Shown here: piece by piece, positions 1 to 10,130 of the stretch | How positions within the stretch are numbered: the stretch's first letter is position 1 | Layout of the letters: the number at the start of each line of letters is the position of its first letter | Assembly (NCBI GenBank): GCA_037349315.1 | Contig: JBAIAC010000048.1 | Location: forward strand, 34,350,501-34,414,500 | DNA: 64,000 bases | DNA from: Chelydra serpentina | Taxonomy: Eukaryota; Chordata; Testudines; Chelydridae | Reading direction: 5' to 3' | Made by a program: the position numbers and the translations under genes | Notes under the pieces: generated by a model | Seen by the model: only the letters and a program-made list of their open reading frames with translations | Databases searched by the model: none | Told to the model about the DNA's origin: nothing

Positions 1-234
1 TAAAATAATGATTTTGGATTGTTCAGCAGATCAAAAATATGAGCATGTATTGTAACTGCAGGAAAATGTAGTCACACAATATAAACTTCCCTATTCATTC
101 TATTTATAGCATCATATTTGTGTACATATTCCTGTGTAATGACCACAAGAAAATGGGAGGGGTATTGTAGACAACTTGAGTTTCTTTGCCTGAAGTGTCT
201 CCACATTAACTAACATAGTAGTAGTTCTGGCTCA
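1..234 (-). other. PPP1R9A: PPP1R9A 3' UTR, partial
   Basis: Sequence downstream of the TGA stop on the minus strand. It is AT-rich with no recognisable repeat. It must be the beginning of the 3' UTR, because no donor follows the stop closely, but its end is outside the window. Confidence 0.7.
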
Positions 235-447
235 TCATTGCTCATTAGCGCCCTCTGTTGCATCTGATGAAAACTTGTCTAGTTTCTTTGACTTCCTTTG
301 AAGCCGCTCTTGTTCTTTCTTCCTAAGCTTTTCCCTTTGCTTTTCCATTTTTTCTTGAGCTTTTCGAGCTCTCTCGATGGACACTTTCATTTCCTTTAGC
401 TTTTTTTTAATGATTGCTCTGTCCTGGGAAGATGTCATACCAAGGGC
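235..447 (-). CDS. PPP1R9A: PPP1R9A terminal coding exon
   Basis: This exon starts ALGMTSSQDRAIIKKKLKEM, the last SAM helix, then a highly charged helix (RKAQEKMEKQREKLRKKEQE) and ends EGANEQ with a TGA stop at 235-237. The acceptor is CGTATTAG, after a pyrimidine tract made of TTTC repeats. It has 70 codons plus stop. The 3' UTR continues below position 235 and out of the window. No polyadenylation signal can be tied to it here. Confidence 0.96.
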   Translation of the reverse strand, partial: ALGMTSSQDRAIIKKKLKEMKVSIERARKAQEKMEKQREKLRKKEQERLQRKSKKLDKFSSDATEGANEQ

Positions 448-459
448 CTAATACGAAAG

Positions 460-478
460 AAAGAAAGAAAGAAAGAAA
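460..478. repeat. AAAG microsatellite forming a splice pyrimidine tract
   Basis: About four to five AAAG units. On the gene strand they read as TTTC repeats directly before the terminal-exon acceptor, so this simple repeat is also the polypyrimidine tract of that splice site. Confidence 0.85.
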
Positions 479-659
479 ATAAGAGAATTAAAGAATCCAA
501 TACAGTTTTATTTATGGCCAAATTATGTAAATTAAATAACTCAACTAAACTAGAAGACAGTGAAAACTGAACAAAGCTTGAGTTAAAGTCAGGTAGGAAA
601 CAGAAGTTCATGACATCAAGTTAGTGCACTGAAAATAATACTTTGCCCTTCTATTGTAT

Positions 660-845
660 GATGCCTTCCACATAAGGAAATCAAAACACTTTATAGAATA
701 TTAAAGATTTTGATCAACTGAGAAACACAGGCACACAGACGTTAAGTGACTTGCCCAGAGTTGCAGAAGTGTGTGGCAGAGCTAGGAACAGATCCCATAT
801 CTCCTAAGTCCCAGCCTTTGCTTTTACCACAAGACCATTCTTTCC
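660..845 (-). repeat. MIR/CORE-SINE fragment
   Basis: The stretch reading ttaagtgacttgcccagag, followed by gtggcagagctaggaacag, is the well-known inverse of the MIR/CORE-SINE body. It is old and diverged, inside the last intron (448-1978). Confidence 0.7.
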
Positions 846-1203
846 CCCATAAAAAATCCTGGGGATACAGAAAGGTTAAAACCCAAATTTTCAAATAGTT
901 GGTAAATTTTGTGTGTCCATTGAGATGCTAAGGGCCTGAATTTCACATATGCTGAGCATGTATAACTCCAGTTTTTATTTATTTTATCAGCAATATGCTC
1001 ATGATTTCATTGCAACAAATTAATGCACACTTTATATATCAAAACTTTTAAACTATGTATCTAGTTCTAATATACTATCCACGGCCAACTCCCTTTCCTG
1101 ATATGTATGATAGACAAATGTGTGGTAGAGACTGTTAATGAAGCATATAAATGGAGTGATGAGAAAAGGCAAAGCTGTACAAGGCACTCTCTTCACCAAT
1201 ATT

Positions 1204-1485
1204 TAGGCTTGGAAGGATTTGATCTTTTTTTTAATCGGTAAATGTCAGTAAATGCTGATTTCACCATACACACACAAACATTTCCATTGGTAACAACAGA
1301 AATTAACAGATAGGCAAAGTGAGAAAAATGCTGCTTGAGAACTTATCAGAGATTGACTTAAGGATATTTACTTCGTACATTTTGAAATGTGCTGTTAACA
1401 ATTTGTGTTTTAACAGTTATAAAGCTTTAACATCTTGAATCTCAATATATACACGCTCATAAAATAATTAGTCTGACCCGCCCAC

Positions 1486-1517
<32 letters not shown>

Positions 1518-1602
1518 CAATGCATACTGGAAAAAATGCTTGACAATAAACAGATATTATTTGCTGAAATTATAAAAAGAAAATTGAATTCTGCCAAGCT
1601 TA
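1204..1602. mobile_element. Short inverted-repeat element, copy 1
   Basis: It starts TAGGCTTGGAAGG and ends CTGCCAAGCTTA, an imperfect terminal inverted repeat. It is flanked by ccaatatt (1196-1203) and ccgatatt (1603-1610), a 7-of-8 target duplication suggesting a hAT-like or other 8-bp-duplicating DNA transposon. It is AT-rich with no coding capacity. A longer relative lies at 61200-61667 in the same orientation. Confidence 0.75.
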
Positions 1603-1978
1603 CCGATATTTTATCTCTACTTCTTGTGTGCTGATATTTACCATCCTACATGACTCACATTTTTACAAAATAGGATTGGATGAGAAATATGTGCATGCAA
1701 ATACCACGTATGCATGCAATTACCTGATCTGTGCATGCAAATGTGGGTACACCATGCACCCACATTTTTTGCAAAGCAAATGGGTCTCAATTTCTTTAAA
1801 AAAATGGATCTAAATGATTCTAGTAATACTCTGGCCATCTGTACCATGTCTATTATTATAGTCTGTCTTCATTCCATACAGTCCTTTTTTGTACGCCTAA
1901 GGAATTCTCTTTTTCTCTAAGAATATCTTCAGTGACAATAAATAACATTCAAAGTTTGTCCCCAAGACAGTCCATTAC

Positions 1979-2161
1979 CTTAAGCTTACTCCCATCCAGC
2001 TGAAGGAGATGCTCTCCATTAATGTTTTGGGCAGTGAATTCAGAAACATACTGTTCAAAGTTGAGGCTCATTAACCAGTGGGAAACTTGCTGTATGCTCC
2101 ATTCCTGAACAGCACGATTCTGACACTGACTGTGTTTAGGAGACTGTCCATCATCAAGGAT
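1979..2161 (-). CDS. PPP1R9A: PPP1R9A SAM-domain exon
   Basis: This 183-nt exon of 61 codons (phase 0 to 0) encodes ILDDGQSPKHSQCQN and then most of a sterile alpha motif domain: VQEWSIQQVSHWLMSLNF, EQYVSEFTAQNINGEHLLQL and DGSKLK. The conserved W...V..WL pattern, the central helix and the LLQLDGSKLK signature mark a SAM fold, used for protein-protein interaction. The acceptor is TTTTTGTCACAG and the donor is AAG|GTAATG. The domain is completed by the terminal exon. Confidence 0.96.
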
Positions 2162-3331
2162 CTGTGACAAAAATATGATGCAGTATAATTAAAAGGGCAA
2201 AACTGACTAGTAATGGCATATTGCTGCACATACTTGCAATACTACAGTAGAGGTATTTGTACTATTTTCATTACTACACTTCAGTAGTGATGCACCAATA
2301 TATTACAACAGTATCTTCCCAGATATCCATATAGTGTAACAGAAATAGCTTGGTCATTCTAGTGTTCTGTCTGCAGGCACAAGAAAGAGGAAATCACAGA
2401 CATTGACTGACTAGGGCTAGGTGGCACAATTCACAATGGGAAGATTCCCATCCCCTCTCCAGGTTTTAATCTTTGAACATGTCTTTGGACAGAATGTTTT
2501 TAAGGATATACTGGAATTTTGTGGTCTACCGTAAAGGTGCATTCCGGTATGTTTGGAAAGTTTAAAATATGAAATTCAAAAAATTCCTTAGAAAACCACG
2601 CCAACATTCAAGATGATGACAATAAATAGCCATAGTTATTATCTATGGAAGACTACGAGAAGACACACAGTGACAGTCTAGAACAGACAGCGAGCCACAT
2701 CCTTGGCTCCTGATGTGGCTGCTCTGTGCTGTGTGAAGGAAACAGCAGGAAAGCTATGCTAAAGGAGCCAGCTGGGCATTCCTGGGTGATGTAAAGCTGG
2801 CATAGCCAGCTCAGTGCCACCTGTTCTCGTCCCCTGTGCTGCATGGGGGGTATGCTAGTGTTGAGCTGGAACACATGATGTGCTGAGCAATCCTTGGTCA
2901 GTGGAGCAGTTGCTATGGGACCGCTGCAGTTGGCGTAATTTATAAGTCTTTAGACTGGTTTAAATTGCACTGGGGGCTGTTTCAGCCCCCAGCAGGCCCC
3001 TTGATCGGGGATGGGGAAAGATGGCATAAACCCTAAGCTTTTGCCTACTCTGCACCAAGCATGAGCTCGGCACAGCGGAGGATTCAGTCCAGTGTACTTG
3101 TTCTGAAATGCAGCCCCCACAAGACACCTCAACAAACCACAAGGACTGTAATTTGCTATAAGCCGGAAAACTGCAGCAGGAAGGGTGACACCTGTGGGGT
3201 TGTGTTTGTGCTTTAAAAGGGAGATTTGCCGCATGACAGAATAAGATCAGAAATGCAAATCTGCAAATGAGACAACAAATTGCCACGCCACGGTCACACA
3301 GTCCACCACAAAGAGCTCACTAGTATCTCAC
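2162..3331 (-). other. PPP1R9A intron, no recognised content
   Basis: An intron of about 1.2 kb between the SAM exon and the 24-nt microexon. The part from 2660 to 3130 is richer in G and C and may be an old repeat, but I cannot name it. Apart from splice signals I see nothing else. Confidence 0.5.
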
Positions 3332-3355
3332 CTCATCATCAATCATATCCAGGCT
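3332..3355 (-). CDS. PPP1R9A: PPP1R9A 24-nt microexon
   Basis: Eight codons, SLDMIDDE, lie between an acceptor at TTGCTCCCTCACTCAG and a donor GAG|GTGAGA, phase 0 to 0. It links SSDE of the previous exon to ILDDGQSP of the next, exactly the order known in neurabin-1. It is far too short for ORF-based calling and was found by reading for the missing residues. Confidence 0.93.
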
Positions 3356-3912
3356 CTGAGTGAGGGAGCAACAAAGAAATGGGAAAGAAAAGCATTATAG
3401 AAACAAAATACAGAACATGTAACAGCGTGCGAGAGAGTTCAGGCAAGGGCAGCACCGCGATTTGCAAACAGGTCTGGTTTTTGAAAAACAGAGCGCTTTT
3501 AAAACTATTTCCAAACCCAGAAAGGTTATGCTAAAAGCTTAACTACAAAGCACACAATTTCCTAGTTAGGGCCTGTCCTGATCCTGCACCACTGGTCAAT
3601 GGGAGCTTTGCCAATGACTTCAATGGAAACAGCAAAGACCCTTAATTTCTGGGATATGAAGTGGAATAAGAATGTGTGTTGCACCCCACCCCTTGCTTAT
3701 CATTCTTTTGCCTCACAGGTGGTTATGTCGTCTCCAGCAGGGAGGTCTGTGGGAGAGGTTCCTGGCAGTGCCACTAATAACCCCAGATCTGTAGCGGTCA
3801 GCAGTGAATGGCTACAGACTGGTCCAAGCAACATCTCCTAAAACGAGGGCCGGGTAGGCGTCCTCTGCAGCACTCACTGGACACACTGATTCAGAAGCTG
3901 CTATTTAGTATG

Positions 3913-4296
3913 CAGGGGCGGCTCTTACAATTCTGCCGCCCCAAGCAGGGGTGGCGGCGCCCCGCCCCCGACGCAGGCAGACGTAGCGGGGCCCCGCCCC
4001 CAACGGCTGCGTCGGGGGCGGGGCGCCGCCACGTCTGCCTGCGTCAGGGGCGGGGCCCCGCCTCCGACGCAGGCAGTCCCATTCCGGAGTGGCAAGGGGA
4101 CAGCGGCGGACCTGCCGCCCCTTTGCCGCTGCGGCAGGCGAGACTGGGGCGGCAGTCCGAGTCCCGCGGCAGCAATTCGGCGGCGGGAAGAGCGGACCTG
4201 CTGCCGAATTGCCGCCGCGGGACTCGGACTGCCGCCCCCTTCTCACCTGCCGCCCCAAGCACCAGCTTGGCAAGCTGGTGCCTGGAGCCGGCTCTG
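3913..4296. mobile_element. GC-rich hAT-type MITE with two hairpins
   Basis: The 384-bp element begins CAGGGGCGGCTCTTAC and ends GGAGCCGGCTCTG and is flanked by perfect 8-bp duplications TTAGTATG (3905-3912 and 4297-4304). Inside are two long inverted repeats: arms 3960-3984 with 4031-4055, and 4146-4181 with 4203-4238, each with about one mismatch. The reading frames across it are repeat artefacts. Confidence 0.9.
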
Positions 4297-4304
4297 TTAG
4301 TATG

Positions 4305-5915
4305 CAGCAGACGACAGAGAGGCCATTATTTTATTTTATTTTTATAGGCCTGTTTATATTAGATATTGCAGAGACAGCAAAGTCCAAATATTAGGAGAGA
4401 GGGCTTAAAAAGAAAAATGGAAGCATTTTCGAACTTATCATTCGACGTACCGGATACAGAGTATTATCTACACTAAAATACACAGCACAATAAGAATTAT
4501 GTGAAATAATAAGAGAGCAAAAATATTTAATAATGTAGGTTTTAGTGAAATGTACTGTCAAAATAGAAAGATCATGTAGAATGAATAAGTCTAAATGATC
4601 AGATCTTTACAGTTTGCTATTCTCATTAGTACAGACAATTCACACATGACCACTGCCTGGTACTCTACTGTGGGCATAGTAAACATCTACTCTTAAACAG
4701 CAGCAGTATTCCTACCATAGTGTCTATAGGACTTTTAGCCTTGCAAACTTAAATTTTGACAACTGTGGCTGTATGGAACAGTCATCTCCCTTTAAACACA
4801 TGCAGAGCAGGCATTAATATTAATCTGTAATAATATATTAACATATATTAACAACAACAAACATAAGTGCCCTGAAAATAATAGAAACAGATGTTTCAAA
4901 ATCAAGCTCTCTAGAGCTAATCCTGGCATGTATCTCACACAAGAAAATATGGAGTTCACCATAACATTGACAGTGGATTACAGGTTCTGTGTTTATAAAA
5001 AAGATAAAGATGCTCATCTGCACCTCCTCTGGGTTCACATGTGACCTAGACATGATCTTCTGCTTAGTGAGTCAGTAGTCCAGATCCTCAGCTAGTGTAA
5101 ATAACTGTAGCTTCACAGACGAGCTGGCCCAGTGACTTTACCAAGCTTGTTTTAGGACTCCATTTTCAAATCATAGCTTCTGTTTGTGACATGTAATTTT
5201 GGCACCCAATCCAATGGGCACAATTTTTGCACACTAACATGTGTGCAAAGAAACAAAACAAAACAACCTCTGGTCAAAAAACAGCACAGAATTTAGGTCA
5301 ACTTTATTGCACATGCACAAACCAAGCACAAATTGAATGCAAATGAAATATGCATAGTATAAAGTTTACACATTATAGACATGTGTAATAGTGTGCAAAA
5401 ACTGCACAGACAGGTGATTTCTTTTACACATCACACACACACAAAGGTTGGGTGGAGGCACCTTTGAAGTTTGGTCCTTAAAATTCAATCATAAATGGCT
5501 TCACCAGCTGGTCTAACTATACCATACCTGTACAACCTAGCTAGCCCACATTCCATATTCCCTCAAAGGCATCCCAGTTATATTTATTTTAACATATGAC
5601 ATTAACAAACTGTGTATATTGGTCCGTGTGCATGTACTTAAAAGTAAATATAGGAAAAATATACAGAAATGATATGGTGGCAAAGGCCTGGTGCAGCATG
5701 TTTTAGGAATCCAATCTTATTTTGTTATTTCCCTATTTTATTTCCTATATATATTGAAGTATGAGAAATACTGTAATAAAAGGCAAAGCAGGAATCAAAT
5801 TCTTCTTTTCCAATGATGTTTCTAGAAAATAACTATCATTTGAATACTTATTCAGAAAAATCCTATTAGAGAATGAAATTAACCCTTGCCCATTGTAAAA
5901 ATGACAGAGACATAC
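4305..5915 (-). other. PPP1R9A intron sequence
   Basis: The remainder of the intron between the 24-nt exon and the 5916-6035 exon. It is AT-rich. A small piece near 5080-5145 resembles the dispersed CAGATCCTCAGC...GTGTAAA motif seen elsewhere in the window. Nothing else is supported. Confidence 0.45.
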
Positions 5916-6035
5916 CTCATCTGATGATAACACTAAGGAATGAGAGAAACCAGGGGTTTTTGGTTCTGCTCCTAAACCACTCAAATCAGCTGAACTTGTG
6001 CTGCTGGGACTGAAGTCATCAGTGAATGTGAAATT
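5916..6035 (-). CDS. PPP1R9A: PPP1R9A Ser-rich exon before the SAM domain
   Basis: This 120-nt exon of 40 codons (phase 0 to 0) runs NFTFTDDFSPSSTSSADL to SHSLVLSSDE. The acceptor is TTTTTGTCTACAG and the donor is GAG|GTATGT. It is disordered and Ser-rich with several SP/TP sites. The sequence and junctions match neurabin-1 of other vertebrates as I know it. Confidence 0.95.
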
Positions 6036-8273
6036 CTGTAGACAAAAAGATGAGTCAAAGTCAGCATAAGATCTTACATACACATCTTGCAGGAGACTTG
6101 CTTTTTCCCTCCAGGCTGGCATAGTTCAGGAGTGATTTCAATAATTTACTGAACCAATTATTATAAGGACGCCCAATCTTTATTACTGTTAATGTTTTGT
6201 GAAATAATATGTAATATGTCTATTACTGTGGTATTAGAGAGACCAACACAGCTACAAAAACAGTGCAAACAACATATTACTGTGGTATGTGTTTAAGAGA
6301 CATTGTTGCCAGGTTAGTGTCTTAGTAACAAAGATGTCCGAGAGCAATTTCCAGGCTTCCACTTAGAGATGACACTCCCTGCCCCTTCTGAGGCGGCCAA
6401 CTTCACTGTTTCTCATGGCTGATCAATAGCATTTGCAGCCTTCCAGGGTGCCTGCCCTCCACACATTTAGGACAAACACAGCACATGCAGTTACACAATG
6501 GGCAGGAGAGAGGGTGGATGATGAGGGAGAAATGAAAGTCACTATTGAAAAGGCAAGGAAATCATCCTGTGAATCCATTTTGGATTGGGCCCTAAATAAA
6601 CTCTTTCAGAAATGAGAGGTTCTTCCCTCTTTGCCTGTCTTTAGATAAGACAGAAGGTAAAGGAGACCTTCTGATGTTAGGTGCTGCTATTCACTGCAAC
6701 AGTAACCACAAAATAGACATTTATTTTCCTTAAAAATGAAATGACAAATATTATACTTTATAGCAAGGGTGAGCAAAATATTACTCCATAATTTATATAT
6801 ATTCCTAGAAATTCATAAAAATCACCATTGGATTTTTACTACAATTGGAAACAGATCTGTATTAGAGTTTGAAAAACAATTTAATTTCAAAACAACAACA
6901 AAAATTAAGACATTCCTGACGCGCCTGAGGTTCAATACAAAACAAACAGATCCAGACTCCACATCCTTGATGTTCAAATCCAGAGATGAATGTGCAATAA
7001 TGTAAAAAGTGTAAGTCAGTGCAAAGAAACAAACAACAACAAAAAACTCCACGTTTTTCAACTAGCTCTTTAAAAAATATGAAGAATATCAAGTCTTGAC
7101 CTCCCCTTTTCTGCTGGAAGTCACTCTGGAGAACTAGTGGGATGATGACATCACATGAAAGTTGGGTACACCCAACTACTCTTTGTCCCTTTGAAAATCT
7201 CCCCTCCCCCTCCACCCCGTGTCACCTTTATGTGCCCTATCTTTGCTCAATCCAAATCAGGTAATCTTGTCTTTCTCTCCGCATAATGGTAAGATTTTGT
7301 TTCCACTCAGAGTTCTGCGATCTTGTAGATTCCTATGTAGGCCCTAAGGAATGGTAGATGCCCTTCAAAACTTTGAAAATTGCTACTGCATATGTGAAAA
7401 ATTAATGTCAGTTGGAGTCACACTTCTGAAAAGGAGGGTCAGAACCACTTTAGTTTCCTTTCCAGCCCAATATAAATAGTGACGTGCACAGGCTATAACA
7501 AGGTATATTCTGCTAGAGAAATATTTCCCACAGATGAAAACATATTAAACAACACAGGAAAGTTATGTACAATACATTTTAGGGCTACCATGCTGAAAGC
7601 TTTCATGCACATAGAAAGGAATCACAGAAATATTTAAAATAATTCATGTTTTTTACTTCAAATATCTTCAGAAATGGAATTAAATCTGATATCCAACATG
7701 TGCAACAGGCAGATTTGTTATTGTGGAGAAAAGGCAAATAACTGACAGTGAAGTTTGAAAGTGATCTCTTCCACCAACAGAAGTTGGTCCAATAAAAGAT
7801 ATTACCTCACCCACCTTGTCTCTCTAATATCCTGGGACCGACAGGGCTACAACAACACTGCAAACAGTGTACATTATTAACATTTCTTAGTTTGCAAATA
7901 TCTCACTTTGAGAGGTTAAACAGAGTTAGATATTCCCTCCCCTCAACAATCAGTCCTGAAAAATGCGGTAAAATATCTGTAATTTAATACACAAATCTAG
8001 CATTTGTTCTGTGGACAAAAATGCTATTTTCCACTGGTGCTATTTGGTATGGTGCAGCACATCATACCTATCTTACTTGTAACATACATCAAAAGAGAGA
8101 GAGAGAATAAAAAGGTATATACAATCTGGAATGGTGGTGTTAAAAATGGGGTGTTTTTACTGTACAATGAACACCATGCATTGTTTATTGCAGTATTACC
8201 ACACTGGCTCTTTATTTATCCTGAAGCATTGAGCTTCCCACATACTGGGAATAAGGTAGCTTTTGTTTTCTAC
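6036..8273 (-). other. PPP1R9A intron sequence
   Basis: An intron between 5916-6035 and the third cassette exon. It contains two pieces of one dispersed repeat (6228-6275 and 7762-7868, the latter annotated separately). The rest is AT-rich and unremarkable. Confidence 0.45.
7762..7868 (+). repeat. Dispersed repeat with ACCAACAGAAGTTGG motif
   Basis: The motifs CCACCAACAGAAGTTGGTCC, ATATTACCTCACCCACC and ACAGGGCTACAACAAC are common in reptile and bird genomes as an old interspersed repeat. I suspect a Penelope-like or LINE tail but am unsure of the class. Partial copies occur near 6228-6275 and 34905-34980. Confidence 0.5.
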
Positions 8274-8472
8274 CTTGGACCCTTTTTTAGCTGGACTTAG
8301 ATTTTCAGAGGACGGTTCAGTTGAGCTGCTAGATGAAGGCAGGTTGCTGGAAGAATTGGATCCCCTGCCACTCTCTCCATACCATGTGAATGGTATGCTA
8401 TGGGGGAGAGAGGAGGATCGCTCTGACATAGATGCATTGCTTGCTGAGCTCTCCAGCATCTCTCTAGTGGTC
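8274..8472 (-). CDS. PPP1R9A: Candidate PPP1R9A cassette exon 3 of 3
   Basis: This 199-nt segment has a TTCTGTTAAACAG acceptor and an AAG|GTAGAA donor, phase 2 to 0. It supplies one base and 66 codons, TTREMLESSASNASMSER through SSENLSPAKKGSK, with a strikingly Ser-rich middle (SNSSSNLPSSSSSTEPSS). It joins in frame to NFTFTDDF of the next exon, so the three-exon block adds 199 residues with no frame change. The open frame on the opposite strand here is a shadow. Confidence 0.83.
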
Positions 8473-9404
8473 CTGTTTAACAGAAAGGAGCCAGGATCTG
8501 TGTTAGACTATAAAACTCAATAAACAAATTAATAATGATTTAAAATAACATAATTACAAAAAGAGTAATTACTTCTAAAAACATGGCTGAACACTAAAAT
8601 AACTTGTAGATATTGGTATTCTGAAAACATACCATTAGATAAAGGGAGAAAAGGGTAGTTTTTGAACTCAAGTTCTCTATATGTAATATCAGTATCCTGA
8701 CATAAATCTTAAAGACTGTTCTATATTAAGGTTTTTTTAGGTAAGCCTAATCAAATGATCACCTTACCTTTGCTAAAACAAAAATAGCATGAATTGAATG
8801 TCATCATCGAGGAAAAGCTATAAGACTAACAGGATAAATTATTACCTCTACTGTGTCCAAGTGTATTAGGTGCTTTATGGACAAGCTATAAAGTCTGGGT
8901 CCCTGCCCCAAAGACTTTACATTCTAGAATCACTGGGGCTGCCGGGACCTAACTGAGGCCAGAATTTGGCTCATGGGTTTTGGCTACAATTTTAGATACC
9001 TTCTGAGCAGGATTTATGATAGTCTGTTTCAGAATTGAATGGTTCTATTGCTTTAAAATATGTGTATTTAACTCTGCCCCTGGATCTCACAGCAAAATTC
9101 TGTATTTAGTTGCACCAGCATCACAGAGAGGGTTTAGTTTGGTTCAATGGCAATCAGCACCCTTACTATACAAATTGTTCCAGCACCCTTGGCCACCAGT
9201 GTAAATCCGGCATAACTCCATTGGAATCAATGGAGTCCCCTTGATCTTTATAGTGGTGTCAGAGCAGGATTTTAGCCCTCTGTCTTTCTTATGCTTTTTA
9301 TCTGTATATGGTGGGTATATTCCTAAGGCCATGACACCTCAAAAGGCTCTTCTTTCATACATACACATTATTTTAGTTGGTTACCCTAACTTTAGAATAA
9401 TACA
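8473..9404 (-). other. PPP1R9A intron sequence with L2-like piece
   Basis: The intron portion next to cassette exon 3. Around 8865-8930 the phrase gtccctgccccaaagac resembles a frequent old L2-type fragment. Around 9188-9260 is a copy of the dispersed palindromic motif. Both are weak calls. Confidence 0.4.
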
Positions 9405-9412
9405 ATCTAGAT

Positions 9413-9723
9413 CAGGGGTCAGCAACCTTTCAGAAGTGGTGTGCTGAGTCTTCATTTATTCACTCTAATTTAAGGTTTCGCGTGCCAGTAATACATTGTA
9501 ATGTTTTTAGAAGGTCTCTTTCTACAAGTCTATAATATATAACTAAACTATTTTTGTATGTAAAGTAAATAAGGTTTTAACATTTTTTAAGAAGCTTCAT
9601 TTAAAATTAAATTAAAATGCAGAGCCCCCCGGACCGGTGGCCAGGACCTGGGCAGTGTGAATGCCACTGAAAAACAGCTTGCGTGTCGCCTTTGGCACCC
9701 GTGCCATAGGTTGCCTACCCCTG
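9413..9723. mobile_element. hAT-type MITE
   Basis: The 311-bp element starts CAGGGGTCAGCAACC and ends GGTTGCCTACCCCTG, matching terminal inverted repeats. It is flanked by perfect 8-bp duplications ATCTAGAT (9405-9412, 9724-9731). The same family, in the other orientation, occurs at 43257-43757. Confidence 0.92.
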
Positions 9724-9939
9724 ATCTAGATCAAGAGGGCTCATTAGGGTTTCAGAGCAGGCACATGGAGATAAGTATATTTTGTTGGGTGGAGACGTTT
9801 ATTTGCGCTAATGAAATTCGGATGTATTCATAATGATTGTACAGAACCTAGGGCCATATTTATTTTAAAAATTCCATTTCCAAATAACCCCATATATTAG
9901 CATGCTGCAGTATTTTTAAGAAGGGGTAGTAATACTTAT

Positions 9940-10130
9940 CACTTCAAGCCTTCAAACTGATTTACAACCATTTACCTACTTACTAATCCTCAGCAGCTCT
10001 GTGAAGTAGGAAGTATTGCACCCATTTTACAGATAGAGAAACCGAGGCAGAGAGAGGGTAAATGACTACCAAAGCAAGTTGGTGGCAAATGAGAACTGAA
10101 GAGTGCCTGAGTGTTGTTTTTTCTGACCAT
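9940..10130 (-). repeat. MIR/CORE-SINE fragment
   Basis: The phrases ccattttacagatagagaaa and ccgaggcagagagagggtaa are the inverse of the MIR/CORE body. Old and diverged. Confidence 0.65.

Noticed and set aside
2653..3286. Overlapping minus-strand open frames
   Set aside because: No splice sites or phase fit them to PPP1R9A and no family pattern is seen. They are probably an old repeat in the intron.
3808..4394. Overlapping open frames on both strands, Ala/Arg/Pro-rich
   Set aside because: They fall on the GC-rich hAT MITE with hairpins and have no protein-like pattern.
8263..8523. Plus-strand open frame of about 86 codons
   Set aside because: It is the shadow of the minus-strand Ser-rich cassette exon. 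Splice sites exist only on the minus strand.
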